A stretch of 11,695 nt of DNA from Kiritimatiellia bacterium (GTDB taxonomy: Bacteria; Verrucomicrobiota; Kiritimatiellia; RFP12; UBA1067). This document shows positions 1 to 7,460 of this stretch, piece after piece. Within the stretch, counting starts at the first letter, position 1, and every line of letters starts with the position of its first letter. A program made the position numbers and the translations under genes. The notes beneath the pieces are model-generated. The model was not told where the DNA came from. It did no database searches and worked only from the letters and a program-made list of their open reading frames with translations. The DNA is taken from the NCBI GenBank assembly GCA_017479035.1, contig JAFVCR010000046.1:1-11695 (forward strand). The letters are read 5' to 3'.

Positions 1-376
1 ACCCCTAGGGCGGATTTGCGGGACGGGGGTCTCTATTTTGGGAGACCCCTAGGGCAGATTTGCGAGACGGGGGTCTCTATTTTGGGAGACCCCTAGGGCT
101 GATTTGTGAGACGGGGGTCTCTCGTTTGGGAGACCCCTAGGGCGGATTTGCGAGACGGGGGTCTCTATTTAGGGAGACCTCTAGGGCGGATTTGCGAGAC
201 GGGGGGCTCTATTTTGGGAGACCCCTAGGGCGGATTTGTGAGACGGGGGTCTCTATTTTGGGAGACCCCTAGGGCGGATTTGCGAGACGGGGGTCTCTAT
301 TTTGGGAGACCCCTAGGGCCGATTTGCGAGACGGGAGTCTCTCGTTTGCGAGACCCCTAGGGCGGATTTGCGGGAC
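1..376. repeat. 44-bp tandem repeat array, eight full copies plus a partial ninth
   Basis: Units begin at 1, 45, 89, 133, 177, 221, 265, 309 and 353, exactly 44 bp apart. Each starts ACCCCTAGGG (ACCTCTAGGG at 177) and ends in GGAG or CGAG. The ninth copy loses identity after about position 376, and the array may extend left of the window. Copies differ by only a few substitutions. Within a unit, GTCTC can pair with a GAGAC downstream (8-nt loop) or with one upstream (4-nt GGGG loop), so two exclusive hairpins are possible. The palindrome CCTAGG is present in eight of the nine copies. No conserved reading frame is evident, so I read the array as non-coding. Its function is unknown. Confidence 0.95.
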
Positions 377-528
377 TTGCGGCTCTTTTTTTGTCATCAA
401 ACGGGGCAAAATTGCGAAAACAGGCGGATTTGGGGTGGTTTTCGGCAGAATGGACGGATTTGGCAGTGCGTCATAGGCATGAAGTGGGGAGGATGGAAGA
501 GCAAAAACTGTTTTCTTGAAAATAGTGC
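377..528. other. Non-coding flank of the 44-bp array
   Basis: I see no gene here. Two fragments of the repeat core persist, GGCGGATTTG at 423-432 and CGGATTTG at 455-462, which suggests decayed or partial units. A T-run at 386-392 lacks a convincing stem in front of it. The short open frames on both strands have no supporting start sites and overlap the tRNA promoter or the repeat. Confidence 0.6.
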
Positions 529-557
529 TTGCAATGTCCAAAAGTTTTTGCTATAAT
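529..557 (+). promoter_or_regulatory. Sigma70-type promoter of tRNA-Asp
   Basis: TTGCAA at 529-534 and a perfect TATAAT at 552-557 are separated by exactly 17 bp. A TG one base upstream of the -10 (549-550) gives an extended -10. The expected transcript start near 564 leaves a leader of about 16 nt before the tRNA, which is normal for a stable-RNA promoter. Confidence 0.85.
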
Positions 558-579
558 ACGCAACGTTTTCACGGCACAT

Positions 580-654
580 GGGCTCATCGTTCATCGGTTA
601 GGACCTCGGACTGTCGATCCGAAGAGGGGAGTTCGATTCTCCCTGAGCCCGCCA
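580..654 (+). tRNA. tRNA-Asp (anticodon GTC)
   Basis: The 75-nt sequence folds as a complete cloverleaf. The acceptor stem is GGGCTCA/TGAGCCC with discriminator G and an encoded CCA. The D arm is GTTC/GGAC with an 8-nt loop. The anticodon stem TCGGA/TCCGA encloses loop CTGTCGA, giving anticodon GTC. The variable loop is 4 nt. The T arm is GGGAG/CTCCC with loop TTCGATT. The encoded CCA and intact stems indicate a functional gene. It is transcribed as a single unit between its own promoter and a terminator. I see no duplicated 3' end or integrase nearby that would mark an integration site. Confidence 0.97.
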
Positions 655-670
655 ACTGAAACGGCGAAAG

Positions 671-698
671 AAGGATCCCGAATTGGGATTCTTTTTTT
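671..698 (+). terminator. Rho-independent terminator after tRNA-Asp
   Basis: AAGGATCCC (671-679) pairs with GGGATTCTT (685-693) as a 9-bp stem with one G-U pair and loop GAATT. It runs into seven consecutive T (692-698). It ends the tRNA transcript and lies just upstream of the uppP start, so uppP needs read-through or a promoter I could not identify in the short gap. Confidence 0.88.
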
Positions 699-720
699 GT
701 ATCCGCGGCAGGGGAATTTT

Positions 721-1515
721 ATGAGCGAGTTCTTGAATGTGACGCTTCTTGGCGTTTTGCAGGGCGTGGCGGAGTTTCTGCCAATATCGTCCAGTGGGCA
801 TTTGGTAATAGGCCAGCATCTATTGGGGATGGAGGAAGGAGGGCTGAGGCTGAACGTGGTGTTGCATTTCGGCACGTTGCTTGCGGTATTCTTCTATTAT
901 CGCAAGAGGATACTCGCGCTCACGCTGGGGATTTTCGGGTTTGGAGATGCGGCAGGCGAGCGCATCTATGCGGCGAAACTCATACTTGCCGCGCTGCCGG
1001 CGATTCCAGTGTATTTCCTTTTCAAGGAACCGCTGGAGGCGATGACCGCGAACGCACGCATGGTGGGGGCGCTTTTGATGTTCACGGGGGCGATACTGAA
1101 AGGCACGCGCTATCTTCCGCGCGGCGAAAAACCGGTTTCGTTCTTGCGTGCATTCATGATGGGATGCGCACAGGCGGTGGCACTTCTGCCGGGGATAAGC
1201 CGCAGCGGAATGACGTTGGCATCCGCACGTGCCGGACGAGTAGGAGCGGAAGAGGCGGCGGCATTTTCGTTTCTCATGTCATCACCGCTGATACTTGGCG
1301 GCACGCTGCTGGAGACTATCGAGATATTCACCGAGCAGACACCATCCGCCGGAGAGGATGTGCCGCCACTGTTACTGGCGTGGGGAGCGGTTCTAGCGGC
1401 GACAGTAGGGTATTTCTCGCTGGTGCTGCTTGTAAGAACGCTCTCGGGCCAGCGCTTTTGGTGGTTTGGATGCTACTGCCTTGCCGCCGGGCTTTTGACA
1501 GTTTGTTTGCTGTAG
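721..1515 (+). CDS. uppP: Undecaprenyl-diphosphatase UppP (BacA family)
   Basis: This 264-aa integral membrane phosphatase converts undecaprenyl diphosphate to undecaprenyl phosphate, recycling the lipid carrier for peptidoglycan and other envelope polymers. Both family signatures are visible. The first is Q14-xxx-E18 followed by FLPISSSGHL, with the conserved His at 27. The second is PGISRSGMT at residues 157-165, with the catalytic-type Arg at 161. Several hydrophobic segments (about 46-60, 84-102, 115-127, 217-239 and 246-264) fit the usual multi-spanning topology. The start at 721 follows AGGGGAA at a normal distance. The frame stays open upstream to 529, but that part runs through the tRNA and its terminator, so it is not coding. 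The gene converges on the minus-strand 906-aa gene with only 25 bp between the stop codons and no obvious terminator. Length is typical for the family. Confidence 0.95.
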   Translation: MSEFLNVTLLGVLQGVAEFLPISSSGHLVIGQHLLGMEEGGLRLNVVLHFGTLLAVFFYYRKRILALTLGIFGFGDAAGERIYAAKLILAALPAIPVYFLFKEPLEAMTANARMVGALLMFTGAILKGTRYLPRGEKPVSFLRAFMMGCAQAVALLPGISRSGMTLASARAGRVGAEEAAAFSFLMSSPLILGGTLLETIEIFTEQTPSAGEDVPPLLLAWGAVLAATVGYFSLVLLVRTLSGQRFWWFGCYCLAAGLLTVCLL

Positions 1516-1540
1516 CAGGAAGCGCGGCGGCGAAGGACGG

Positions 1541-4261
1541 TCAGTCTTCAGCCAGGAATACGGCAACGTCGATAGAAACAGTGCCGTGGTTCAATGTGAT
1601 CGCCGCTAGGCGCGCCACCACATGTTTGCCGGCATCGATCAGATTTGCAAAGATCACGGTGTGCGGATGAGGCAGGAGGCCAAGTTCTTCGCCTTCGTCG
1701 GTCTGCACTGAAACAAGATGGCGGCTGCCGTCCTTGCTGGCCGGCGGGATGCGTCTCAGCACGAGAGGGTCTCCATTCGACAGGGAGCCGACGGTTTCAG
1801 CCATCTTTTCGCTGGAATTAAGAGCCTCGGATATTTCAATGCGGCACTCGACGAGGAAAATTTCTTTCGGTTCCTCTTGATGTTCCTCTTTCGTATTGAT
1901 CAGCAAGGGCATGAACGGCACGCCGTCTTCGCCGATGCGGGATTTGAAAGTTTCCTTGTCCACACCGCAGGTCCCGCGCACATCCGCCATCAAAATAGCG
2001 TTGAACACCACGAGAGAGCCTTCTTCCACGCCATCTTCGATCCGGTCTTGCGAGACGAATATCGGCAGAGGGAAGGGGAAGTTGTCCGCAGTGACGAGTA
2101 CGCGCATCAACTTATTCTTCTTGCCGTTTGCGCACAGCACGGAAGCCATGAGCGGCGAACTGTGCACAGGCTCAATGCTTTCCACTTTGGCAAGCGCAAG
2201 GATATTGCTGCGCGATGCTTTCTCCAGCGTGGGGATTTCGGTGGAGACGAACGTATCCGGCACATCAATGCCGTCTCCGGCAACTTTGAGATGCATATTG
2301 CCCATTACCAGCGCGAACACGAACATTTCCACAGCCATTCCGCGCACGATAGCCATTCGCGTTTCAAGGTAATACGGCACAGACACGCACAACATCTTAA
2401 CGCCGGAGTCCGAATGGTTCAGCATTATCCGCAGATCTGCCGCAGCCGAATGCATCCACGGGTACCACTCCCACACGGTAGCCGTTTTCACGTTGGAGGC
2501 GTTCTTGCGATGCGTAAGCACGGGCCACGGAAAGACGGTGGCCAGATATATGTCCACGTTGTTCGGGTTGGCATCGTCCCATTCTTTCGCCGAATCGATC
2601 AAAGCATCCACGCGCACCACTTTAACCTCGACGCGCGGCGCGCGGATGCGGACGGGAGTGGCCTCGCCGCGTATCAATATCGCGCGGTGGAGATCGTCTT
2701 CCTGCTGGTCGAGCGGGCTCAAGGACTCGTAGGAATAGCAAGGGTCGTCCTCATTTTTGGCGAATTTGGCAGCCGTCATCGTGCTCACGACTTCTCCGAA
2801 ATCCTTTGGATCCGCGTCTTCCGGCAGGATGCCGCTCCACAAATCAAGCGGATACGGCCCGTTGACGGGCGTCATGGGCATCCGGTAGGAAATCTTTTCC
2901 GGCTCGCCGAGAAAGGGACTTGGGAAATCCAGCAAGGCGGCTTCGAGGAGGTCGTTCTTCAACGCCAAAAGAGCCTGCCACAACAGCGGCATGGATACGC
3001 CCGGCGGATAGTCGCGCTGCGATGAATTATCGTCCTTGAGTTTCGTGCGTTCCACCTCGATGAGATTGCGCACCTGCTCGATTGCGGCAGAGACGCTGCG
3101 GCCTTCAAGTTTGTCGATATACGCATCGAAGAGTATCATCAAGAGTTTGTGCTCCCGCACATGATCCAGTTCATCTTCAAACGTATCCGCGAGTTTCCTG
3201 ACGTATCGCAATTCCCCCAAGCGGTCTTCTTCCGGGAACGTTTGCAGATAGTGCGCCACCGTATAACTGCCGTGGACGTAGAAGGAATGAGGGGACTTGA
3301 GCACTTTGTAGATGTTGTTCCATGCATTGGCGTAGCCTACCACCGCGAGAACGTGCTGGGAGGTTTTGGCCATGCTCTCGGCAAGCGCGGCCCACTCTTC
3401 GGTGCCCATTGCGGTATCAAGCGAGTCCCAGAATTTCACCAGGAATGATGCGGCTATTATCTGCACGGCCTCGCCGAAAGCCGTCCGTGCCGCAAGTTCC
3501 ATGAATTGCAGGAACAAGTCGGCTTCGTCGAAGTTGATGGCGTATGCGGTGTCGTCATCTTTGTCGCATCCGGCAAGCGCGCGCACAATTGGCACGAGCA
3601 GACCGCGCACGCTTGCGTTCGCGTTGGGATAGTCGTTTTCGTTTTCCAGTGCGTTGGCCATGCAGTGGCGCAACGCGCCGAATATCTCGTCGTGGCTGCT
3701 GCGCACCGCATCGCTGCGGTATGTGACGTGATCCTTGACGATACGCAGCAATGCTTTTATGCCCAGCGGTTTGGACGTGAGCGCGGCGCGGCGGAGATCC
3801 AGCAGGACGGCGTTTTGGACTTTCTCCGGTACTTCCACGGGAGAGGATGGGAGAGACTCGCGTTCTTCGTCGAATGCGGAGACATCTAACCACATCAGCC
3901 GCCCGGAGTTGACGGCCTTGGCGCATTCTTTGGGGAGTTTGTTTTTTGCAGTGTAGATGGTGTCCGCCGTTTTGGCAAAGTGGCAGGTGAAATAGTATTC
4001 GCGCTTGGGAGCATCGTCGCCAGATTCGCCAGCAGTTTCCTCGACCTCCGTAAAAACGTTCCTGTAGAAGCCTTCGTCCGTTATGTGCCAGCCGGCCTTT
4101 TCCAGTGTGTCGCGCTCGAAGTATCTGCCGTTGAACTCGAAGTTGAGTTTCGTCTCAAACGGCAGGTTTTTGCGCAAGACGGACACCTTGCGCAGGTAGT
4201 CGCGTATCACATCGTCCCGGTTCCAGATTTTTCCCTTGGCGTTCTTCAAATTTCCGCTCAT
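1541..4261 (-). CDS. Large unrecognised protein (906 aa) with a HIRAN-like C-terminus
   Basis: I do not recognise this protein as a whole. No signal peptide or membrane segment is visible, so it is probably cytosolic. Residues about 1-110 are mixed, with a conserved-looking patch EKAGWHITDEGFYRNVF at 54-70. Residues about 150-440 look helix-rich. Residues about 700-762 are strand-rich and end EEGSLVVFNAILMADVRG, which could be an OB-like fold. Residues about 825-890 contain a Gly-Asp-x-Leu-x-Leu-Arg-Arg strand, a Lys-Asp-x(4)-Leu-Val-Ser-Val strand, then ELGLLPHPHT and ANLIDAGKHVVARL. That order resembles a HIRAN domain, which in other proteins binds DNA ends or stalled forks; this is inference by eye. 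The start at 4261 was chosen because GGAGG lies 5 nt upstream. The frame is open a further 64 codons, but those run through the predicted promoter and into the divergent gene. It is a monocistronic gene. Confidence 0.8.
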   Translation of the reverse strand: MSGNLKNAKGKIWNRDDVIRDYLRKVSVLRKNLPFETKLNFEFNGRYFERDTLEKAGWHITDEGFYRNVFTEVEETAGESGDDAPKREYYFTCHFAKTADTIYTAKNKLPKECAKAVNSGRLMWLDVSAFDEERESLPSSPVEVPEKVQNAVLLDLRRAALTSKPLGIKALLRIVKDHVTYRSDAVRSSHDEIFGALRHCMANALENENDYPNANASVRGLLVPIVRALAGCDKDDDTAYAINFDEADLFLQFMELAARTAFGEAVQIIAASFLVKFWDSLDTAMGTEEWAALAESMAKTSQHVLAVVGYANAWNNIYKVLKSPHSFYVHGSYTVAHYLQTFPEEDRLGELRYVRKLADTFEDELDHVREHKLLMILFDAYIDKLEGRSVSAAIEQVRNLIEVERTKLKDDNSSQRDYPPGVSMPLLWQALLALKNDLLEAALLDFPSPFLGEPEKISYRMPMTPVNGPYPLDLWSGILPEDADPKDFGEVVSTMTAAKFAKNEDDPCYSYESLSPLDQQEDDLHRAILIRGEATPVRIRAPRVEVKVVRVDALIDSAKEWDDANPNNVDIYLATVFPWPVLTHRKNASNVKTATVWEWYPWMHSAAADLRIMLNHSDSGVKMLCVSVPYYLETRMAIVRGMAVEMFVFALVMGNMHLKVAGDGIDVPDTFVSTEIPTLEKASRSNILALAKVESIEPVHSSPLMASVLCANGKKNKLMRVLVTADNFPFPLPIFVSQDRIEDGVEEGSLVVFNAILMADVRGTCGVDKETFKSRIGEDGVPFMPLLINTKEEHQEEPKEIFLVECRIEISEALNSSEKMAETVGSLSNGDPLVLRRIPPASKDGSRHLVSVQTDEGEELGLLPHPHTVIFANLIDAGKHVVARLAAITLNHGTVSIDVAVFLAED

Positions 4262-4287
4262 TGTCGCCTCCATGTAAAACGGGCGGT

Positions 4288-4316
4288 AGTGTATCAAATT
4301 TGTGCCGTTCGCGCAA
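4288..4316 (-). promoter_or_regulatory. Candidate promoter of the 906-aa gene
   Basis: Reading the minus strand, TTGCGC (4316-4311) and TACACT (4293-4288) are 17 bp apart. The predicted transcript start near 4281 gives a leader of about 20 nt containing the GGAGG site at 4271-4267. Both boxes are imperfect, so this is moderate evidence. Confidence 0.5.
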
Positions 4317-4354
4317 GTTTTTTCCTCCGAAACATTTGCGAAATGCGATTGACC

Positions 4355-4383
4355 TTGAAAAAAAGATTCGGGTTTGGTATAAT
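4355..4383 (+). promoter_or_regulatory. Promoter of the metalloenzyme-PPIase-hemL operon
   Basis: TTGAAA (4355-4360) and a perfect TATAAT (4378-4383) are separated by 17 bp. Transcription should start near 4389-4391, only about 4-6 nt before the first ATG at 4395, so the message would be essentially leaderless. It is divergent from the candidate promoter at 4288-4316, with about 40 bp between the -35 boxes. Confidence 0.8.
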
Positions 4384-4394
4384 CGTGCGCATTC

Positions 4395-5279
4395 ATGCGG
4401 ATGTTGTTTCTATTTATCGATGGCGTTGGATTGCGCGAGGTTGCACCCGACAACCCCGTGAACCCGGAGGTTTGCCCAACGCTGTGCAGGCTTGTGGCAA
4501 ATCACGGCAAGCCGATCGATGCATGCCTTGGCGTGGAAGGGCTGCCGCAGAGCGCCACGGGGCAGTCCACCATGTTCACGGGTGTGAACACGCCAAAGTT
4601 CGCTGGTAGGCACTGCGAAGGTTTCCCGGGACCCAATCTGCGCGCGTTGATAGAAGAGAACAACGTTTTCATGGAATTGAAGGCGATGGGGAGGAGCGTA
4701 AAGTTCGCCGATGCATATTTGATAGACAGCGCGGAGGAACTTGTGCCGCGCCGTTTCAAGAGCGTGACGACCGTAATGGCGCTGACCGAACCCGACACCG
4801 TGAGCACGATAAACGATCTGCTCGACGACGAGGCCGTGATGCAGGACATCACCCGCGCCACGATACAGGATCGCTGGCCGGACATACCGGTGATACGGCC
4901 AGAAGATGCGGCGCAACATCTTTTCGACATTGCACTGCGGTACGATTTCACGCTGTTCGAGTATTTCCAGACCGATGTGACTGGGCACTCGATGGACTAC
5001 GGGCGTGCATGCACGGTGTTGCGCGAATACGACCGTTTCCTTGCCGCGCTGCTGCGCTTTACAGAGGCCGCCGGGATAACGATTGTAATGACCGCAGACC
5101 ACGGAAACATCGAGGACATGGCATCGCGCGGCCACACGCGCAACCCTGTGCCGTTCATCGCGTTCGGGCCGCGCGAGGCGGAGATACGGCGGAGGGTGGA
5201 GACGCTAGTAGATGTAACGCCGGCCATTCTTGAGACATTCGGCAAAAAGCCCGAGACGGGCGGAAGGGAAGTTTTATGA
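4395..5279 (+). CDS. Alkaline-phosphatase-superfamily metalloenzyme (phosphoglycerate-mutase-like)
   Basis: This 294-aa protein has the metal-binding skeleton of the alkaline phosphatase / cofactor-independent phosphoglycerate mutase superfamily. FLFIDGVG supplies the first metal Asp (D9). SATGQSTMFTG at 53-63 carries the expected Ser/Thr nucleophile. DVTGHSMDYG contributes D194 and H198, TADHG contributes D235 and H236, and GHTRNPVPF contributes H247. At under 300 aa it is much shorter than GpmI (about 510 aa) and lacks an inserted transferase domain. It belongs with the small metalloenzyme-domain proteins whose substrate I cannot name. An in-frame TAA at 4380-4382 leaves only ATG 4395 or ATG 4401 as starts. 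Neither has a Shine-Dalgarno sequence, and the promoter sits directly in front. Its stop overlaps the next start (ATGA at 5276-5279), so the two genes are translationally coupled. Confidence 0.85.
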   Translation: MRMLFLFIDGVGLREVAPDNPVNPEVCPTLCRLVANHGKPIDACLGVEGLPQSATGQSTMFTGVNTPKFAGRHCEGFPGPNLRALIEENNVFMELKAMGRSVKFADAYLIDSAEELVPRRFKSVTTVMALTEPDTVSTINDLLDDEAVMQDITRATIQDRWPDIPVIRPEDAAQHLFDIALRYDFTLFEYFQTDVTGHSMDYGRACTVLREYDRFLAALLRFTEAAGITIVMTADHGNIEDMASRGHTRNPVPFIAFGPREAEIRRRVETLVDVTPAILETFGKKPETGGREVL

Positions 5280-6163
5280 AAAAGGCATATGTAAACGGAA
5301 GCCCGATCTCCAACGAGGCGGTGCAATATGAACTCGACAGGCTCGTGCGTTTCTACGCGTCGCACGGCATGGGGAAGGATGAAATCTCGCGCAATCTGGA
5401 GCGTTTCGCCGAGCGCGCGCGGGAGCAGGCGATAGGCGCGAAACTGCTGCTGACCCGCGCCGAAGAACTTGACATACCCGTAACGGCGCAGGCACTTGAT
5501 GCGCAGGTGGCGGAACTCGTGCGCCAGCTGGGCGGTAGAAAGGAATTCGAGCAGGCGTTGAAAGCGCGTGGCATTACAGAGGCGGAACTGCGCCGCGACA
5601 TGGAAAAAGGCTGCCGCGTGAATGCGCTCGTGGAGCAGACCTGCCGGAACGTGCCCGAGCCTGCCGAAGAAGAAATAGAGGCATATTACAACGCGCACAA
5701 GGACGAGTTCACAACAGGCGAACAAGCCTTGGCGCAGCATATCCTCGTGAAAGGGGGCACTCCCGGCGCGAAAGAGAAAATCGATGCTATTCGCAGCCGT
5801 ATCGTGGCGGTGAAGGATGCCGGCGAGCGAGGCCAGGCTTTTGCGCGGGAGGCGATGGAACACTCCGATTGCCCAAGCGGCAAAAGCGGCGGATCGCTTG
5901 GCTGGTTCGGGCGCGGCGCGATGGTAAGCGAGTTCGATAAAGCGGTGTTCGGCATGAAGACGGGCGAAATCTCCGATGTGGTGAAGACGCAGTTCGGCTA
6001 TCATATAATCCTCAAAACCGATGCGAAGGAGGGGGGAACGCCCACGCTTGCGGAGGCGGCGGAAAATATCCGCGATCTGCTTCGGCGCGATGCGCGCGGA
6101 CGCGCCGTGGATGCGCTGGTGAAAGAACTGCGCGAACGCGCAACAATAGAATACAGGGATTGA
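5276..6163 (+). CDS. Parvulin-type peptidyl-prolyl cis-trans isomerase (SurA/NifM-like), no signal peptide
   Basis: This 295-aa predicted prolyl isomerase/chaperone has an N-terminal helical region (about 1-140) of the SurA-N type with many Glu/Arg/Ala residues. A PpiC/rotamase domain follows at about 150-250. Its hallmark motifs are AQHILVK (H154), GGSLGWFGRGAMVSEFDKAVF from residue 205, and TQFGYHIILK ending at 247 (H243). A C-terminal helical tail follows. There is no Sec signal or lipobox: the protein starts MKKAYVNGSPIS and remains hydrophilic. It therefore looks cytosolic, unlike SurA, PrsA or PpiD, and closer in layout to NifM. GGAAGGGAA at 5262-5270 supports the start at 5276. It overlaps the upstream metalloenzyme gene by 4 bp and abuts hemL directly (TGA then ATG), so it is the middle gene of a coupled operon. 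Confidence 0.9.
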   Translation: MKKAYVNGSPISNEAVQYELDRLVRFYASHGMGKDEISRNLERFAERAREQAIGAKLLLTRAEELDIPVTAQALDAQVAELVRQLGGRKEFEQALKARGITEAELRRDMEKGCRVNALVEQTCRNVPEPAEEEIEAYYNAHKDEFTTGEQALAQHILVKGGTPGAKEKIDAIRSRIVAVKDAGERGQAFAREAMEHSDCPSGKSGGSLGWFGRGAMVSEFDKAVFGMKTGEISDVVKTQFGYHIILKTDAKEGGTPTLAEAAENIRDLLRRDARGRAVDALVKELRERATIEYRD

Positions 6164-7429
6164 ATGGACAACGTCTATTGGCATAAAAGGGCGACTGCGG
6201 CGATTCCGGGTGGGGTGAATTCGCCCGTGAGGGCGTTTGGAGGCGTGGGCGGTACGCCGTTGTTTGTAAAGGCAGGCAAAGGCGCGTTGATCTATTCGGC
6301 AGACGGCAGGGAATATGTGGATTTTTGCTGCAGCTGGGGTGCGATGATACTTGGCCACGCACGCGCCGAAATAGTGGATGCGATTGCAAAAAGAGCAGCC
6401 GGGGGCACTACGTTCGGGATAGCAACGCCAGACGAGGTAGTGTTCGCGGAGAAGGTGCTAGGGTTTCTGCCAACGGGATGGAAACTGAGGGCGGTCTCCA
6501 GCGGGACAGAGGCGGTAATGACTGCGCTGCGGCTGGCAAGAGGAGTGACCGGGCGCGACATAATCGTAAAGTTCGAGGGATGTTACCACGGGCATAGCGA
6601 TGCGATGCTGGTAAAAGGAGGCAGCGGGCTTTTGACGGGAGCGGTTGCTTCATCAGGCGGCGTGCCAGCAGGGGCTGTGGAAGACACCGTATGCCTGCCG
6701 TACAACGATACGGAGGCGGCAAGAAGGTTTTTTGCAACGCGGGGGAGCGATGTTGCAGCCGTGATAGTGGAGCCGGTGGCGGGCAACATGGGGCTTGTGA
6801 AGCCGGTGCCGGGGTTCCTCGAGGCATTGCGCGAAGAGACGAAACGCGCCGGGGCGTTGTTGATATGCGATGAAGTGATAAATGCGTTCCGTTTCTGCCT
6901 TGGTGCATGGTCGGACAAAATCGCAGGAGTGGCAGCGGATATAGTCACGCTTGGCAAAATCGTGGGTGGCGGTTTGCCGTTGGCGGCTGTTGCGGCGAGG
7001 GCGGAGATTATGGACCGGCTCGCGCCAGAAGGGAATGTATATCAGGCAGGGACGCTTGCAGGCAATCCGCTGGCGGTTGCGGCAGGATTGCGCACGCTCG
7101 AACTGTTGGGAAACGAGCGGCCGTACGGGAGAATGGCGGAACTTGCAAAGACGCTGGAGGAAGGGCTTGAGGCGGAATTCCGTAGGAAGGGACTGCCGAT
7201 GTCCGTAGGGAGAGAAGGGGGAGTGTTTACCATTTTCGCGCGTCCGCAGCCGCCGGCCGACATGGCGCAGGCTATGGCATCGGACGGGGCGTTGTATGCA
7301 AGGCTGTTCCACAGGCTTTACGAAGACGGCGTGTATATCGCACCATCCAGGTTCGAGGTCAATTTCGTGTCGGCAGCGCATGGAGAAGGGGATATTGCGC
7401 GCGTAATAGAGTCCGTAAAGAGATTCTAG
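6164..7429 (+). CDS. hemL: Glutamate-1-semialdehyde 2,1-aminomutase
   Basis: This 421-aa PLP enzyme converts glutamate-1-semialdehyde to 5-aminolevulinate in the C5 tetrapyrrole pathway. Visible landmarks are AIPGGVNSPVRAF near the N-terminus, the phosphate-binding SSGTEAVMTALRLARG from 112, and FEGCYHGHSDAMLVKGGSG from 137. The PLP-ring Asp lies in CDEVINAFR (D236), and the Schiff-base Lys in TLGKIVGGGLPLA is K265. The AGTLAGNPLA motif lies at 295-304. The length matches the family (about 425 aa). The motif DEVINAFRF replaces the common DEVMTGFRV but keeps the key residues. Translation is coupled to the PPIase gene, with start and stop codons adjacent and only a weak AGGGA upstream. No haem partner gene lies in this window. 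Downstream, a weak GC hairpin (7441-7459, stem TGCGG/CCGCA) lacks a proper T-run. Confidence 0.97.
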   Translation: MDNVYWHKRATAAIPGGVNSPVRAFGGVGGTPLFVKAGKGALIYSADGREYVDFCCSWGAMILGHARAEIVDAIAKRAAGGTTFGIATPDEVVFAEKVLGFLPTGWKLRAVSSGTEAVMTALRLARGVTGRDIIVKFEGCYHGHSDAMLVKGGSGLLTGAVASSGGVPAGAVEDTVCLPYNDTEAARRFFATRGSDVAAVIVEPVAGNMGLVKPVPGFLEALREETKRAGALLICDEVINAFRFCLGAWSDKIAGVAADIVTLGKIVGGGLPLAAVAARAEIMDRLAPEGNVYQAGTLAGNPLAVAAGLRTLELLGNERPYGRMAELAKTLEEGLEAEFRRKGLPMSVGREGGVFTIFARPQPPADMAQAMASDGALYARLFHRLYEDGVYIAPSRFEVNFVSAAHGEGDIARVIESVKRF

Positions 7430-7460
7430 GCATTCTGGGGTGCGGGGCGGGATGCCGCAA

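Noticed and set aside
1..376. CRISPR interpretation of the 44-bp array
   Set aside because: Units are directly joined with near-identical content throughout. There are no unique spacers and no cas genes.
386..392. T-run as a terminator for a transcript through the 44-bp array
   Set aside because: The sequence immediately before it does not form a convincing stem.
580..654. tRNA-Asp as an integration site for a mobile element
   Set aside because: No integrase, no duplicated tRNA 3' end and no mobile genes in the window. The neighbours are housekeeping genes.
529..720. N-terminal extension of uppP
   Set aside because: The frame runs through the tRNA-Asp gene, its promoter end and a terminator. 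The family motif and ribosome site place the start at 721.
1718..3025. 435-codon open frame on the + strand opposite the 906-aa gene
   Set aside because: It is His/Arg-rich with no recognisable domain or ribosome site and lies wholly antisense to a longer frame with a good start site. It is a GC-driven shadow.
4262..4453. 64-codon N-terminal extension of the 906-aa gene
   Set aside because: It would cover the divergent promoters and overlap the start of the metalloenzyme gene. GGAGG directly upstream of ATG 4261 gives a better start.
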